From Methylococcaceae bacterium (GTDB lineage Bacteria > Pseudomonadota > Gammaproteobacteria > Methylococcales > Methylomonadaceae): a stretch of DNA of 36,319 nucleotides. Below, in pieces: positions 1-7,651 of this stretch. A program made the position numbers and the translations under genes. Each line of letters begins with the position of its first letter. Within the stretch, counting starts at the first letter, position 1. The notes beneath the pieces are model-generated. The model made no database searches. It saw only the letters and a list, made by a program, of their open reading frames with translations, and was not told the origin of the DNA. Location: the NCBI GenBank assembly GCA_947505105.1, contig CANNKG010000033.1:1-36319 (forward strand), read 5' to 3'.

Positions 1-2
1 AG

Positions 3-110
3 GATGTCGAGGAGGTGATGAAAAAACTTAACCATCGACCACGGAAAAGCCTTAACTATAAAACACCTCATTCAGTCTTTTTTGCAGAATCTTTGCCGAA
101 GGCCGCATGA
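3..110 (+). CDS. IS30-family transposase, C-terminal fragment
   Basis: The reading frame is open from the window edge and ends at TGA 108-110, giving 35 codons. The segment KLNHRPRKSLNYKTPHSVFF is the typical end of IS30-family DDE transposases, whose C-terminus normally carries a 'NxRPRKxLxxxTPxExF'-like stretch. The catalytic DDE core lies upstream of the window, so activity cannot be judged. The stop codon lies seven bases before the terminal inverted repeat, a compact layout usual for these elements. Only the 3' end is visible; the gene is truncated by the window edge, not necessarily in the genome. Confidence 0.85.
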   Translation, partial: DVEEVMKKLNHRPRKSLNYKTPHSVFFAESLPKAA

Positions 111-117
111 CAACTAG

Positions 118-143
118 GATTGCACTTCGGAGTTGAATCCGCC
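118..143 (+). repeat. IS30 right terminal inverted repeat (26 bp)
   Basis: These 26 bases are the exact reverse complement of 36175-36200 and mark the outer end of the element. The host sequence begins at 144. A TTG at 133-135 inside this repeat can act as a start codon for the downstream truncated hsdS frame. Confidence 0.85.
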
Positions 144-561
144 AATCAATATAAAAAGAAAATCGATTAAAGAAGCTGATTTTATATCTTTTATTGGGAT
201 GCAGGATGTCACCGAAAGAGCCCAATTATCCAAGAGCAGCCTACTGAAATACAACGAGATCAAAAGTGGTTTTACTTATTTTGAAAATGGCGATGTCTTA
301 CTAGCCAAAATAACGCCGTGCTTTGAGAATGGAAAAGGCTGTATTACCAAAGATTTACCAACTGAAGTTGGTTTTGGTAGTACTGAATTTCATGTGTTAC
401 GTGCAAAAGACAATTCTGATTCAGGCTTTATTTATTTTTGGACTACAAGAAGGAATTTTAGATTAGCGCTTGAGTCTGAAATGGTTGGCAGCGCTGGCCA
501 CAGACGGGTTCCATTAAACGCTATTCGTGCTTACCAAATGCCCTGTCCGAAGAGAAAGAAT

Positions 562-580
562 GAACAAACCGCCATCGCCA
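562..580 (+). repeat. 19-bp in-frame direct repeat in hsdS (copy 1)
   Basis: The 19 bases starting GAACAAACCGCC are repeated exactly at 1210-1228. The copies encode the conserved EQTAIA segment at the start of each HsdS spacer helix. They lie 648 bp apart, which is a multiple of three. Confidence 0.85.
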
Positions 581-1209
581 ATGCCCTGTCCGATGTCGAT
601 GCGCTGATTAACGAGCTGGAAAAACTGATTGCCAAAAAACAGGCCATCAAAACCGCCACCCTGCAGCAACTCCTCACCGGCCGCACTCGCTTGCCACCCT
701 TCGCCCTGCGCGAAGACGGTACGCTTAAGGGCTATAAGCAGAGTGAGTTGGGGGAAATTCCGGAGGATTGGGAGGTAGCCAGACTTGGAGAAATTGGTCA
801 GTGTGTAATCGGCCTAACCTATTCGCCAAACGATGTGGCTGATTTCGGAACTTTAGTACTTCGATCATCAAATGTGCAGGGAAATCGCTTAGCCTACGAA
901 GATAACGTTTATGTACAAATGGACTTGCCGGAGCGAGTTATAGTTAAAAGAGGCGATATTCTTGTTTGTGTTAGAAATGGTAGTCGCCATCTTATTGGGA
1001 AGTGCGCGTTAATCGACGCTTCAGCTGAAGGCTCGGCTTTTGGTGCTTTCATGTCTGTCTTTCGCACCCAATCATATGGTTTTGTTTTTTATCAATTTCA
1101 GTCGGATATTATCCAAAATCAAATCAATGAAATAATGGGAGCAACCATCAACCAAATTACGAATAAGGATATGGATGGTTTCAAAATTCCTTTACCTAAA
1201 CTGGAAGAA

Positions 1210-1228
1210 GAACAAACCGCCATCGCCA
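1210..1228 (+). repeat. 19-bp in-frame direct repeat in hsdS (copy 2)
   Basis: This is an exact copy of 562-580. A crossover between the two would remove 648 bp (216 codons) and leave an in-frame half-size HsdS with one hybrid spacer. Confidence 0.85.
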
Positions 1229-1435
1229 CCCTCCTGTCCGACATGGATGCCGAAATCCAAACCCTGCAACAACGCCTAAGCAAAACCCGCCAAATCAAAC
1301 AAGGCATGATGCAGGAGTTGCTGACTGGCCGTATTCGCTTAGTGAGTTGAACAAAATAATGACAAAGCGAACTCCGTCAATCTGTATAGCTCTGCAATTA
1401 AACACGCAGGCTATGCTGCCGGGCTTTTTTGTCGT

Positions 1436-2047
1436 ATGAAATATGCAATCGGCAGCGAGCAAGATCAATTCGAGCCGGGTTCTGACAACAAGGTGCTCAA
1501 AAACATGCTTGGCATTGCATCCGAACAGGATATGCACGAAGCCGAGAACAGTTTATTGCTGAAGTTGTACGAATATCTTTACGAACCCGAGTTTGCGGTG
1601 CATTCGCTCAGCTTTGCAGACATCCAGGTCTGGCATCGTAAATGGTTGGGAAATGTTTATCGCTGGGCAGGTACTACCCGTTCGGTGAATATGGGCAAAG
1701 GCGGCTTTGAGTTTGCGGCGGCGCAACGTATTCCAGCCTTGATGGCTAAGTTTGAATCTGAGTATTTACAGCACTATGCCGAGTTGGCAAATTGGGAGAG
1801 CGAATACTTAATCGGCAATTTGGCGCGCAGCCATGTGGAGTTTATTTTGATTCACCCCTTTCGCGAGGGCAATGGCCGCATATCTCGATTGCTGATGGAT
1901 GTAATGGCTACGCAAGCGGGCTATGGGCCGCTGGATTATTCCTTATGGGATCAGCATAAAGACTTTTACTTTAAAGCGATTCAAGCAGGGCATGCTGGGA
2001 ATTACCAGCCTATGGAGCGATTGGTCAGGGATGTGCTGGAAAACTAG
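1436..2047 (+). CDS. Fic-domain protein (putative AMP/NMP transferase)
   Basis: Fic proteins usually transfer AMP or another nucleotide moiety from a nucleotide donor to a hydroxyl group on a target protein. The 203-residue product carries an intact active-site motif, HPFREGNGRISR, at residues 140-151, with the catalytic His140 and the anion-binding GNGR loop. It also has a flap-like segment, YRWAGTTRSVNMGKGG, at about 75-90. I see no clear inhibitory helix motif ([S/T]xxxE[G/N]), so any control would have to come from a separate partner. The gene lies 85 bp after hsdS and before hsdR, a position in which Fic genes are often found in type I restriction loci. A 52-codon ORF on the other strand ends 4 bp past its stop. 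Target and biological role are unknown. Confidence 0.85.
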   Translation: MKYAIGSEQDQFEPGSDNKVLKNMLGIASEQDMHEAENSLLLKLYEYLYEPEFAVHSLSFADIQVWHRKWLGNVYRWAGTTRSVNMGKGGFEFAAAQRIPALMAKFESEYLQHYAELANWESEYLIGNLARSHVEFILIHPFREGNGRISRLLMDVMATQAGYGPLDYSLWDQHKDFYFKAIQAGHAGNYQPMERLVRDVLEN

Positions 2048-2050
2048 CGA

Positions 2051-2209
2051 TCAATCAGCCAATGCTAAATGGCGGAATTTGTTAGTGCTGGATTTGAGTT
2101 TTACTTCGATTAAATGCACTGACTCACCCGTTTCTATAGCGCTTGAGCTGGCAACGGCTCTGATAATACGGGCTTTAGTAATTTTTTTAACGGTTTTTTG
2201 CGTGGTCAT
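2051..2209 (-). CDS. Small basic hypothetical protein, 52 aa, convergent with the Fic gene
   Basis: This short frame reads on the minus strand from ATG 2207-2209 to TGA 2051-2053. It has a good ribosome binding site, AGGAGA, six bases before the ATG. The product starts MTTQKTVKKITKARIIRAVA and ends FRHLALAD. It is rich in Lys and Arg at the N-terminus and has a helix-like KARIIRAVASSSAIETGE segment. It converges on the Fic gene, with only three bases between the two stop codons, and its start faces hsdR. I do not recognise the family. A small protein paired with a Fic enzyme could be an antitoxin, but this is a guess from position. The clear ribosome site, the intact frame and its filling of an otherwise empty gap support it being a gene. 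Confidence 0.6.
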   Translation of the reverse strand: MTTQKTVKKITKARIIRAVASSSAIETGESVHLIEVKLKSSTNKFRHLALAD

Positions 2210-2283
2210 AGCAAATCTCCTAATATTTGCTATTCATTATAGCAGTTTAGAGATGCAACGACATTGGGATTATGGAGTATGAA

Positions 2284-5200
2284 ATGAGCATAGTTGGTCA
2301 ACGGGAACGTGCCACGCAAAGCCGTATCGTTGCATTCTTTCAAAACGAATTGGGCTATCGTTATCTGGGCGATTGGCAGGACCGCGACGGTAATAAGAAT
2401 ATCGAGACCGGTTTACTGACCACTTGGTTACAAAAGCGCGGCATTAATGATGCATTGATTAGCCGAGTCATTCGCCAACTGGATATTGCGGCGGCACTGG
2501 GCGAAGGGAAAAAACTGTATTACGCCAACAAAGAGGTGTATCGCTTGTTGCGCTATGGTGTAAAAGACAAGGAAGGCGCGGGCGAGCAAAATCAAACGGT
2601 GTGGTTAATCGACTGGCACAACCCGCAAGCCAACGATTTTGCGATTGCCGAGGAAGTCTCCATCAAGGGCGAACACAAAAAACGCCCCGATCTGGTCTTG
2701 TACGTCAACGGCATTGCTTTAGGCATCCTGGAACTAAAGCGTTCGTCGGTATCGGTGGCCGAAGGGATTCGCCAGAATCTGGATAATCAGAAAAAAGATT
2801 TCATCCGTAACTTCTTCACCACGATCCAACTGATCATGGCCGGTAACGATACCCAAGGTTTGCGTTACGGCGCCATTGAAACTCCGGAAAAGTATTATTT
2901 AGAATGGAAGGAGAATGTGGCTCATTCTTTTGAGCATAAACTGGACTTCCATTTAAGCCGCATCTGCAACAAACAGCGTTTCTTGCAAATCATTCATGAT
3001 TTTATGGTGTTTGATGCAGGCGTCAAGAAAACCTGCCGCCATAACCAGTTTTTTGGTATCGAAGCGGCCAAGCAGCATATCGCCCGTCGTGAAGGCGGTA
3101 TTATTTGGCACACCCAGGGTTCGGGTAAAAGTTTAACTATGGTGTGGTTAGCCAAGTGGATTCGAGAACATGTTAAAGATAGTCGGGTATTAATTGTAAC
3201 CGACCGGACCGAGTTGGATGAGCAGATTGAAAAGGTCTTTTCCGGCGTCGAAGAAGCCATTTATCGCAGCAAAAGCGGCGCTGATCTAACTGCCACGTTA
3301 AACCAAGCCAATCCTTGGTTAGTTTGTTCCCTGGTACATAAATTCGGGCGGCAATCCGATAGTGAGGATAACACTGCCACCGATACTTTTATTGAGGAGC
3401 TCATAAAGTCCTTACCCAAGGATTTCAAGGTCAAAGGTGATTTGTTGGTGTTTGTCGATGAATGTCATCGCACCCAATCCGGCAAGCTGCATGAAGCAAT
3501 GAAGTCAATTCTGCCAACAGCGATGTTTATCGGTTTTACCGGTACGCCGCTGATGAAAAAGGACAAGAAAAAATCCGTGGAGATATTTGGCCCCTATATC
3601 CATACCTACAAATTCGATGAAGCGGTGGCCGATGGCGTGGTGCTGGATTTGCGCTACGAAGCGCGAGACATCGATCAACACATCACTTCGCAAAAGAAAG
3701 TAGATGAGTGGTTTGAGGCCAAGACCCGTGGCTTATCCAACATCGCTAAAACCCAGCTCAAGCAAAAATGGGGCACCATGCAAAAGGTGTTATCCAGCAA
3801 ATCGCGCTTGCAGCAGATCGTTAACGATATTCTGCTCGATATGGACACCAAGCCTCGACTGATGGACGGCTACGGTAATGCGATGTTGGTGTGTGCGAGC
3901 GTTTATCAGGCCTGCAAGGCGTATGAAATGTTTAGCCAGTCGGATTTGGCCGGCAAGGTGGCGATTGTGACAAGTTTCCAGCCCACCGCCACCAGTATTA
4001 AGGGCGAGGAAAGCGGCGAAGGTCTGACCGAGAAGTTATTCAAATACGACATTTATCGCAAGATGCTGGCCGATTATTTTGAGCAGCCGGAAGATGAAGC
4101 AGCCAGTCGGGTTGAGGAATTTGAAAAAGCCGTTAAAAAACGCTTTATCGATGAGCCGGGGCAAATGCGTTTGCTAATCGTGGTAGATAAATTGCTGACC
4201 GGCTTTGATGCCCCTTCCGCGACGTATTTGTACATCGACAAGCAAATGGCGGATCACAGTTTGTTCCAGGCCATTTGTCGGGTTAATCGCTTGGATGGTG
4301 ACGATAAAGAATACGGCTATATCGTTGACTACAAGGATTTGTTTCGTTCCTTGGACAAAGCTATTAGCGATTATACCCAAGGTGCGTTTGAAAACTTTGA
4401 CAAAGAAGATGTTGCAGGACTTGTGAAAGACCGTCTAGAACAGGCGCGGCTGGATTTGGAAGATAGCTTAGAAGTGGTGCGAGCCTTGTGTGAGCCGGTT
4501 AAAGCACCGCGTCTTACCCAAGACTATATTCATTACTTTTGTGGCGAGTCTGGCGTTAATGAGGATGAACTCGGCGAAAAGGAACCGTTACGCCTAACAC
4601 TCTATCAGAACGTTGCCAAACTAATACGGGCTTTTGCCAATATCGCGAATGAAATGCCTGAGGCAGGATTTTCTGTAGCAGATTCAGAAAAAATTAGAAT
4701 AGAAGTTGCCCATTATGAACAAGTGCGTGACGAGGTGAAACTGGCCAGTGGCGATTTACTGGAGATGAAACGCTTTGAGCCGGCCATGCGCCATCTGTTG
4801 GATATGTATATTAGAGCGGACAGTAGCGAACAGTTGATGGATTTTGAAGAGCTTGGACTCATCGAACTGATTGTTGAAAAAGGTCTTGATGCGATTGAAG
4901 CGCTACCTGAGGGGATTCGTAACAATCAAGAAGCGATGGCGGAAACCATTGAAAATAATGTGCGCCGAACCATCGTCGATGAAAATCCGGTCAACCCTAA
5001 ATATTACGAACAGATGTCGATGTTGCTGGATGAGTTGATCGAATTACGTCGGCAAAAGGCCATTGAATACCAGGCGTATCTGGAGCGTATTCGCGAGCTA
5101 TCCCGCAAGGTCATTCGTCCCGAGCAAGTCGGCTCAAGCTATCCGTATTCGATGGATACTCAAGCCAAACGGGCGTTCTATGATAACTTTGGCAAAGATG

Positions 5201-5376
5201 AGGTGTTAGCCACCAAAATCGATAGCGCTATCCGTTATACCAAGAAAGCCGATTGGGTTGGCGACCGCTTTAAAGAACGAGAAATCGCCAATGCTTTACG
5301 AGAAGAAACAGCAGGCTATGATGTGGATATTCAAACGGTGATGGAATTGGCTAAAGCGCAGAAGGATTATCACTAA
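2284..5376 (+). CDS. hsdR: Type I restriction enzyme HsdR, endonuclease/ATP-dependent translocase subunit
   Basis: HsdR is the motor and nuclease subunit of a type I restriction complex (R2M2S). It translocates DNA with ATP and cleaves away from the recognition site. The 1030-residue product has a PD-(D/E)xK nuclease domain near residues 135-152 (RPDLVLYVNG, then ELK), a Walker A motif HTQGSGKS at about 276-283, a DECH box at about 392-395 and a helicase lobe 2 with LLTGFDAP and QAICRVNRLDG. The length is normal for the family. I chose ATG 2284 because GGAG lies six bases upstream; ATG 2272 in the same frame has no clear ribosome site. The gene follows hsdS and fic and overlaps the next gene by one base. 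It looks intact even though hsdS is broken. Confidence 0.93.
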   Translation: MSIVGQRERATQSRIVAFFQNELGYRYLGDWQDRDGNKNIETGLLTTWLQKRGINDALISRVIRQLDIAAALGEGKKLYYANKEVYRLLRYGVKDKEGAGEQNQTVWLIDWHNPQANDFAIAEEVSIKGEHKKRPDLVLYVNGIALGILELKRSSVSVAEGIRQNLDNQKKDFIRNFFTTIQLIMAGNDTQGLRYGAIETPEKYYLEWKENVAHSFEHKLDFHLSRICNKQRFLQIIHDFMVFDAGVKKTCRHNQFFGIEAAKQHIARREGGIIWHTQGSGKSLTMVWLAKWIREHVKDSRVLIVTDRTELDEQIEKVFSGVEEAIYRSKSGADLTATLNQANPWLVCSLVHKFGRQSDSEDNTATDTFIEELIKSLPKDFKVKGDLLVFVDECHRTQSGKLHEAMKSILPTAMFIGFTGTPLMKKDKKKSVEIFGPYIHTYKFDEAVADGVVLDLRYEARDIDQHITSQKKVDEWFEAKTRGLSNIAKTQLKQKWGTMQKVLSSKSRLQQIVNDILLDMDTKPRLMDGYGNAMLVCASVYQACKAYEMFSQSDLAGKVAIVTSFQPTATSIKGEESGEGLTEKLFKYDIYRKMLADYFEQPEDEAASRVEEFEKAVKKRFIDEPGQMRLLIVVDKLLTGFDAPSATYLYIDKQMADHSLFQAICRVNRLDGDDKEYGYIVDYKDLFRSLDKAISDYTQGAFENFDKEDVAGLVKDRLEQARLDLEDSLEVVRALCEPVKAPRLTQDYIHYFCGESGVNEDELGEKEPLRLTLYQNVAKLIRAFANIANEMPEAGFSVADSEKIRIEVAHYEQVRDEVKLASGDLLEMKRFEPAMRHLLDMYIRADSSEQLMDFEELGLIELIVEKGLDAIEALPEGIRNNQEAMAETIENNVRRTIVDENPVNPKYYEQMSMLLDELIELRRQKAIEYQAYLERIRELSRKVIRPEQVGSSYPYSMDTQAKRAFYDNFGKDEVLATKIDSAIRYTKKADWVGDRFKEREIANALREETAGYDVDIQTVMELAKAQKDYH

Positions 5377-6089
5377 TGCCTCAAGTGCAAATTGGTTCGT
5401 TGTCACTGCAACTGAATCGCAAAGCCATTAAAAACCTACATATCAGTGTCTTGCCGCCCGATGGTCGTATTCGCGTGTCGGCTCCCGAACACATGACCGA
5501 TACCGCGATTCGCATGGCGGTGGTCAGCCGCATCCCGTGGATTAAACAGCAGCAACGTGACTTTGCAGCCCAACCTAGACAATCTAATCGGGCTTTGGTC
5601 AGCGGTGAATGCCACTACTTATGGGGTAAACGTTATCGATTAAACGTGATGGAACAACATGGTCGGCATGAGGTAAAAGTCTCAGGGGGCAAAATTCATC
5701 TGTTTGTGAACCCTGGTACTTCGGTTGAAAATAGAGCGTTGGTACTCAACGAATTTTATCGAACTCAGCTTAAAACCGATATTAAAAAGCTTATCAATCA
5801 ATGGCAAAAACACATTGACGTTGAAATTGTTGATTGGAACGTTAAGAAGATGAAAACCAAATGGGGTAGCTGTAATATCGAGGCTAAACGCATCTGGTTG
5901 AATCTTGAATTGGCGAAAAAACCACCTGAATGCCTAGAATATATTTTAGTTCATGAACTTGTCCATTTACTAGAACGTCATCACAATGAGCAGTTTAGAG
6001 CGTACATGGACAAATTCATACCAAATTGGCGCGAACGACGAGATTTACTGAAAAGTATGCCGCTTGCTTTTGAAACTTGGTCTTACTAG
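5376..6089 (+). CDS. YgjP-like (DUF45/M48-type) zinc metallopeptidase
   Basis: The 237-residue product belongs to the YgjP/WLM group of putative metal-dependent hydrolases. The zinc-site motif HELVH is at residues 193-197, with a probable third ligand at His203 (HELVHLLERHHNEQF). The segment MKTKWGSCN at about 159-167 is also typical of the family. There is no signal peptide, so it should act in the cytoplasm. Its ATG overlaps the hsdR stop by one base (TAATG), which implies translational coupling. Genes of this family often sit next to type I hsdR. The substrate is unknown; one plausible idea is proteolytic control of HsdR, but the sequence does not show that. Confidence 0.88.
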   Translation: MPQVQIGSLSLQLNRKAIKNLHISVLPPDGRIRVSAPEHMTDTAIRMAVVSRIPWIKQQQRDFAAQPRQSNRALVSGECHYLWGKRYRLNVMEQHGRHEVKVSGGKIHLFVNPGTSVENRALVLNEFYRTQLKTDIKKLINQWQKHIDVEIVDWNVKKMKTKWGSCNIEAKRIWLNLELAKKPPECLEYILVHELVHLLERHHNEQFRAYMDKFIPNWRERRDLLKSMPLAFETWSY

Positions 6090-6276
6090 CGGACGTCATT
6101 TTTAGTCACAATAATAATATTTTATTTAACTTTGAAATCGACTATAATTATAATTAATTGAAAATATAAGACTAATTTATATTACAACCCACTTATAATT
6201 TCTCAAATTCTGCGTAAGTGATCCTATAACGTTAAAATATTCCTAATCTCGCAGGTCATCGACCAAGGGGCTTAAG

Positions 6277-6720
6277 ATGATTCGATATCTAGCCAATTCT
6301 GCATTTCTGATTAGTATTTGTTTTACTCCGGCCTGGAGCGGTGAAACTATTGTCGGCTATGTCAAAACAACCACCCCCGAAGCCGTGCTTTTGACTGCTC
6401 AAAGCCCACACATTGCAAAAGTCGGTGATCCTGTAGTGCTCGGTACTACCATAAAGACCAATGCTAACGGCAGTATCGGCATTAGTTTGAAGGATGATAC
6501 TCTACTCTCTTTTGGTCCAGATACCGATTTTGAAATTACCGAATTTGTGTATCAACCCGAAGCTGATCAGTTGAAATTGTCGATGAAGCTTCTGAAAGGA
6601 ACTCTCCAATACATTTCCGGCATTATCGCAAAACTTAAACCGGAAGCCGTCAGCTTAAATACCCCTACCGGCATCATTGGCGTACGGGGAACGCGTTTCG
6701 TCGTAAAAGTCGCTGATTAA
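6277..6720 (+). CDS. Secreted FecR-domain protein
   Basis: The 147-residue product opens with a signal peptide (residues 1-21, hydrophobic core AFLISICF, likely cut near PAWSG). A FecR-type domain follows: VGDPVVLGTTIKTNANGSIGISLKDDTLLSFGPDTDFEI, quoted here only by its ends VGDPVVLG and FGPDTDFEI, and a C-terminal GIIGVRGTRFVV. The FecR fold in stand-alone exported proteins is thought to bind ligands or cell-wall material; the function here is unknown. A ribosome site, AAGGGG (6265-6270), precedes the ATG. The gene lies 17 bp before an OmpA-domain lipoprotein and probably forms an operon with it. The 187-bp upstream gap is very AT-rich and should hold the promoter, but I cannot fix one. Confidence 0.8.
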   Translation: MIRYLANSAFLISICFTPAWSGETIVGYVKTTTPEAVLLTAQSPHIAKVGDPVVLGTTIKTNANGSIGISLKDDTLLSFGPDTDFEITEFVYQPEADQLKLSMKLLKGTLQYISGIIAKLKPEAVSLNTPTGIIGVRGTRFVVKVAD

Positions 6721-6737
6721 TCTGAGGGATTACGATT

Positions 6738-7337
6738 ATGTTTACTCAACAATTCTTTAAAATCATCGGCGTAACCATCCTTAGCACACTCATCAATGCC
6801 TGTACTCCACAATCATACGTGACCTTACTTAAAAATCCTGATGGCTCTACCGGAAAAGTGATCGTGACGAGTGAAAAAGGACAAACAGAATTATCGCAAG
6901 ATCATGCTGCTGCGACACTTGATAGCTCGAGCACCGAAGTATTTGAGGTATCAGAGCAGAAACTCAACGAAGATTTTAGTGAAGCCTTTAGCGCGCAACC
7001 ACTATCACCGAGTCATTTTCGGCTTTATTTTATTCAGGGAGGAACACAGTTAACTCAAGAATCTGAGGCCTTAATTCCTGAAATCATTAAAGTCATTGCA
7101 TCAAGGCCGGGTGTAGATATATCAATTATTGGCCATACTGATAGCGCCGGCCCCGCAAATATGAATACCCAGCTCGGCCTTAAGCGTGCCAAAGAAGTCA
7201 GTCAATTACTGGAACAGGCAGCACTTGAAATGAATAAAATCACCATCACATCGCACGGCGAAAAAAACCAATTGATCAAAACTCCGGATGAAACTCCGGA
7301 GCCACTGAATCGCAGAGTAGAAGTGACAATTCGCTAG
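6738..7337 (+). CDS. OmpA-domain outer-membrane lipoprotein
   Basis: The 199-residue product begins with a lipoprotein signal peptide ending LINAC, so Cys22 would be lipidated. A linker of about 80 residues follows, then a C-terminal OmpA/MotB peptidoglycan-binding domain (about 92-199). Visible marks of that domain are LTQESEALIPEI, IIGHTDSAGP, LGLKRAKEV and the closing NRRVEVTIR. It should anchor the outer membrane to peptidoglycan. The ribosome site GAGGGA lies before the ATG. It follows the FecR-domain gene directly, and the pair may act together at the cell envelope. In many proteobacteria such pairs sit beside a CHASE2 adenylate cyclase gene, but none is present here. Confidence 0.85.
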   Translation: MFTQQFFKIIGVTILSTLINACTPQSYVTLLKNPDGSTGKVIVTSEKGQTELSQDHAAATLDSSSTEVFEVSEQKLNEDFSEAFSAQPLSPSHFRLYFIQGGTQLTQESEALIPEIIKVIASRPGVDISIIGHTDSAGPANMNTQLGLKRAKEVSQLLEQAALEMNKITITSHGEKNQLIKTPDETPEPLNRRVEVTIR

Positions 7338-7419
7338 TCATTTACAAATTTTGTTTAACAAACAGCGTAACGCTTTTGACCCAATACAGAATTCCAATTA
7401 TCCTCACATGTATTTTGGC

Positions 7420-7638
7420 TTATTGAGGGAGCGGAATTTTCGATATTGCAATTTTAGCCAAACTACTTAATTCCGAACCATCACTTTCGAGATAAGCAAT
7501 GATTTCACGTCGCATTCTAGGATCCCAGGATCTTATGATGTGATTTCTCACACCTTCAGCAGCGGCTTCTTTATCGCTCTCAGCATTAAAGAAATCACTA
7601 ATATCATTGGCCATTTTGATCAATCGTTCAATTTTCAT
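7420..7638 (-). CDS. fdsD: NAD-dependent formate dehydrogenase, delta subunit
   Basis: FdsD is a small accessory subunit needed for assembly or activity of the soluble Mo-containing formate dehydrogenase FdsABG. The 72-residue product has the family's features: an N-terminal KMANDISDFF, a central RNHIIRSWDPRMRREIIAY and a C-terminal LSSLAKIAISKI helix. It is the last gene of the fds operon, 13 bp after fdhD. No strong ribosome site is seen before ATG 7638; the internal Met8 is a possible alternative start. No clear terminator with a U-tract is visible downstream. Confidence 0.87.
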   Translation of the reverse strand: MKIERLIKMANDISDFFNAESDKEAAAEGVRNHIIRSWDPRMRREIIAYLESDGSELSSLAKIAISKIPLPQ

Positions 7639-7651
7639 GGTGGATGGTTGT

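Larger units (their letters stand above)
1..143 (+). mobile_element. IS30-family insertion sequence, right end (partial)
   Basis: This is the 3' end of an IS30-family element. It contains the last 35 codons of a transposase followed by a 26-bp terminal inverted repeat at 118-143. The reverse complement of that repeat recurs exactly at 36175-36200, where it begins a second copy of the element in the same orientation. The rest of this copy lies outside the window. The host sequence resumes at 144, inside an hsdS gene. The target duplication cannot be read because the left flank of this copy is missing. Confidence 0.88.
133..1350 (+). pseudogene. hsdS: Type I restriction-modification specificity subunit HsdS, 5'-truncated by IS30
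   Basis: HsdS gives a type I restriction enzyme its DNA sequence specificity through two target-recognition domains separated by conserved helical spacers. The 405-codon frame keeps most of the first recognition domain (about residues 5-140), a first spacer with EQTAIANALSDVDALI and LLTGRTRL (about 143-187), the second domain opening at GEIPEDWEVARLG (about 208-350), and a second spacer with EQTAIATLLSDMDAEI and LLTGRIRL. The native N-terminus, probably a few dozen residues including the first 'W..V.LG' segment, is missing. The frame instead opens at TTG 133 inside the IS30 terminal repeat and has no Shine-Dalgarno site. hsdM is not in the window and is probably on the far side of the IS. The protein may be non-functional or may have altered specificity if it is translated at all. 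Identification is firm; its functional state is inferred. Confidence 0.85.

Noticed and set aside
1923-2282. A 119-codon plus-strand frame across the fic end and the gap to hsdR
   Set aside because: It is out of frame with fic, has no ribosome site and no family features. The minus-strand 52-codon frame explains the gap better.
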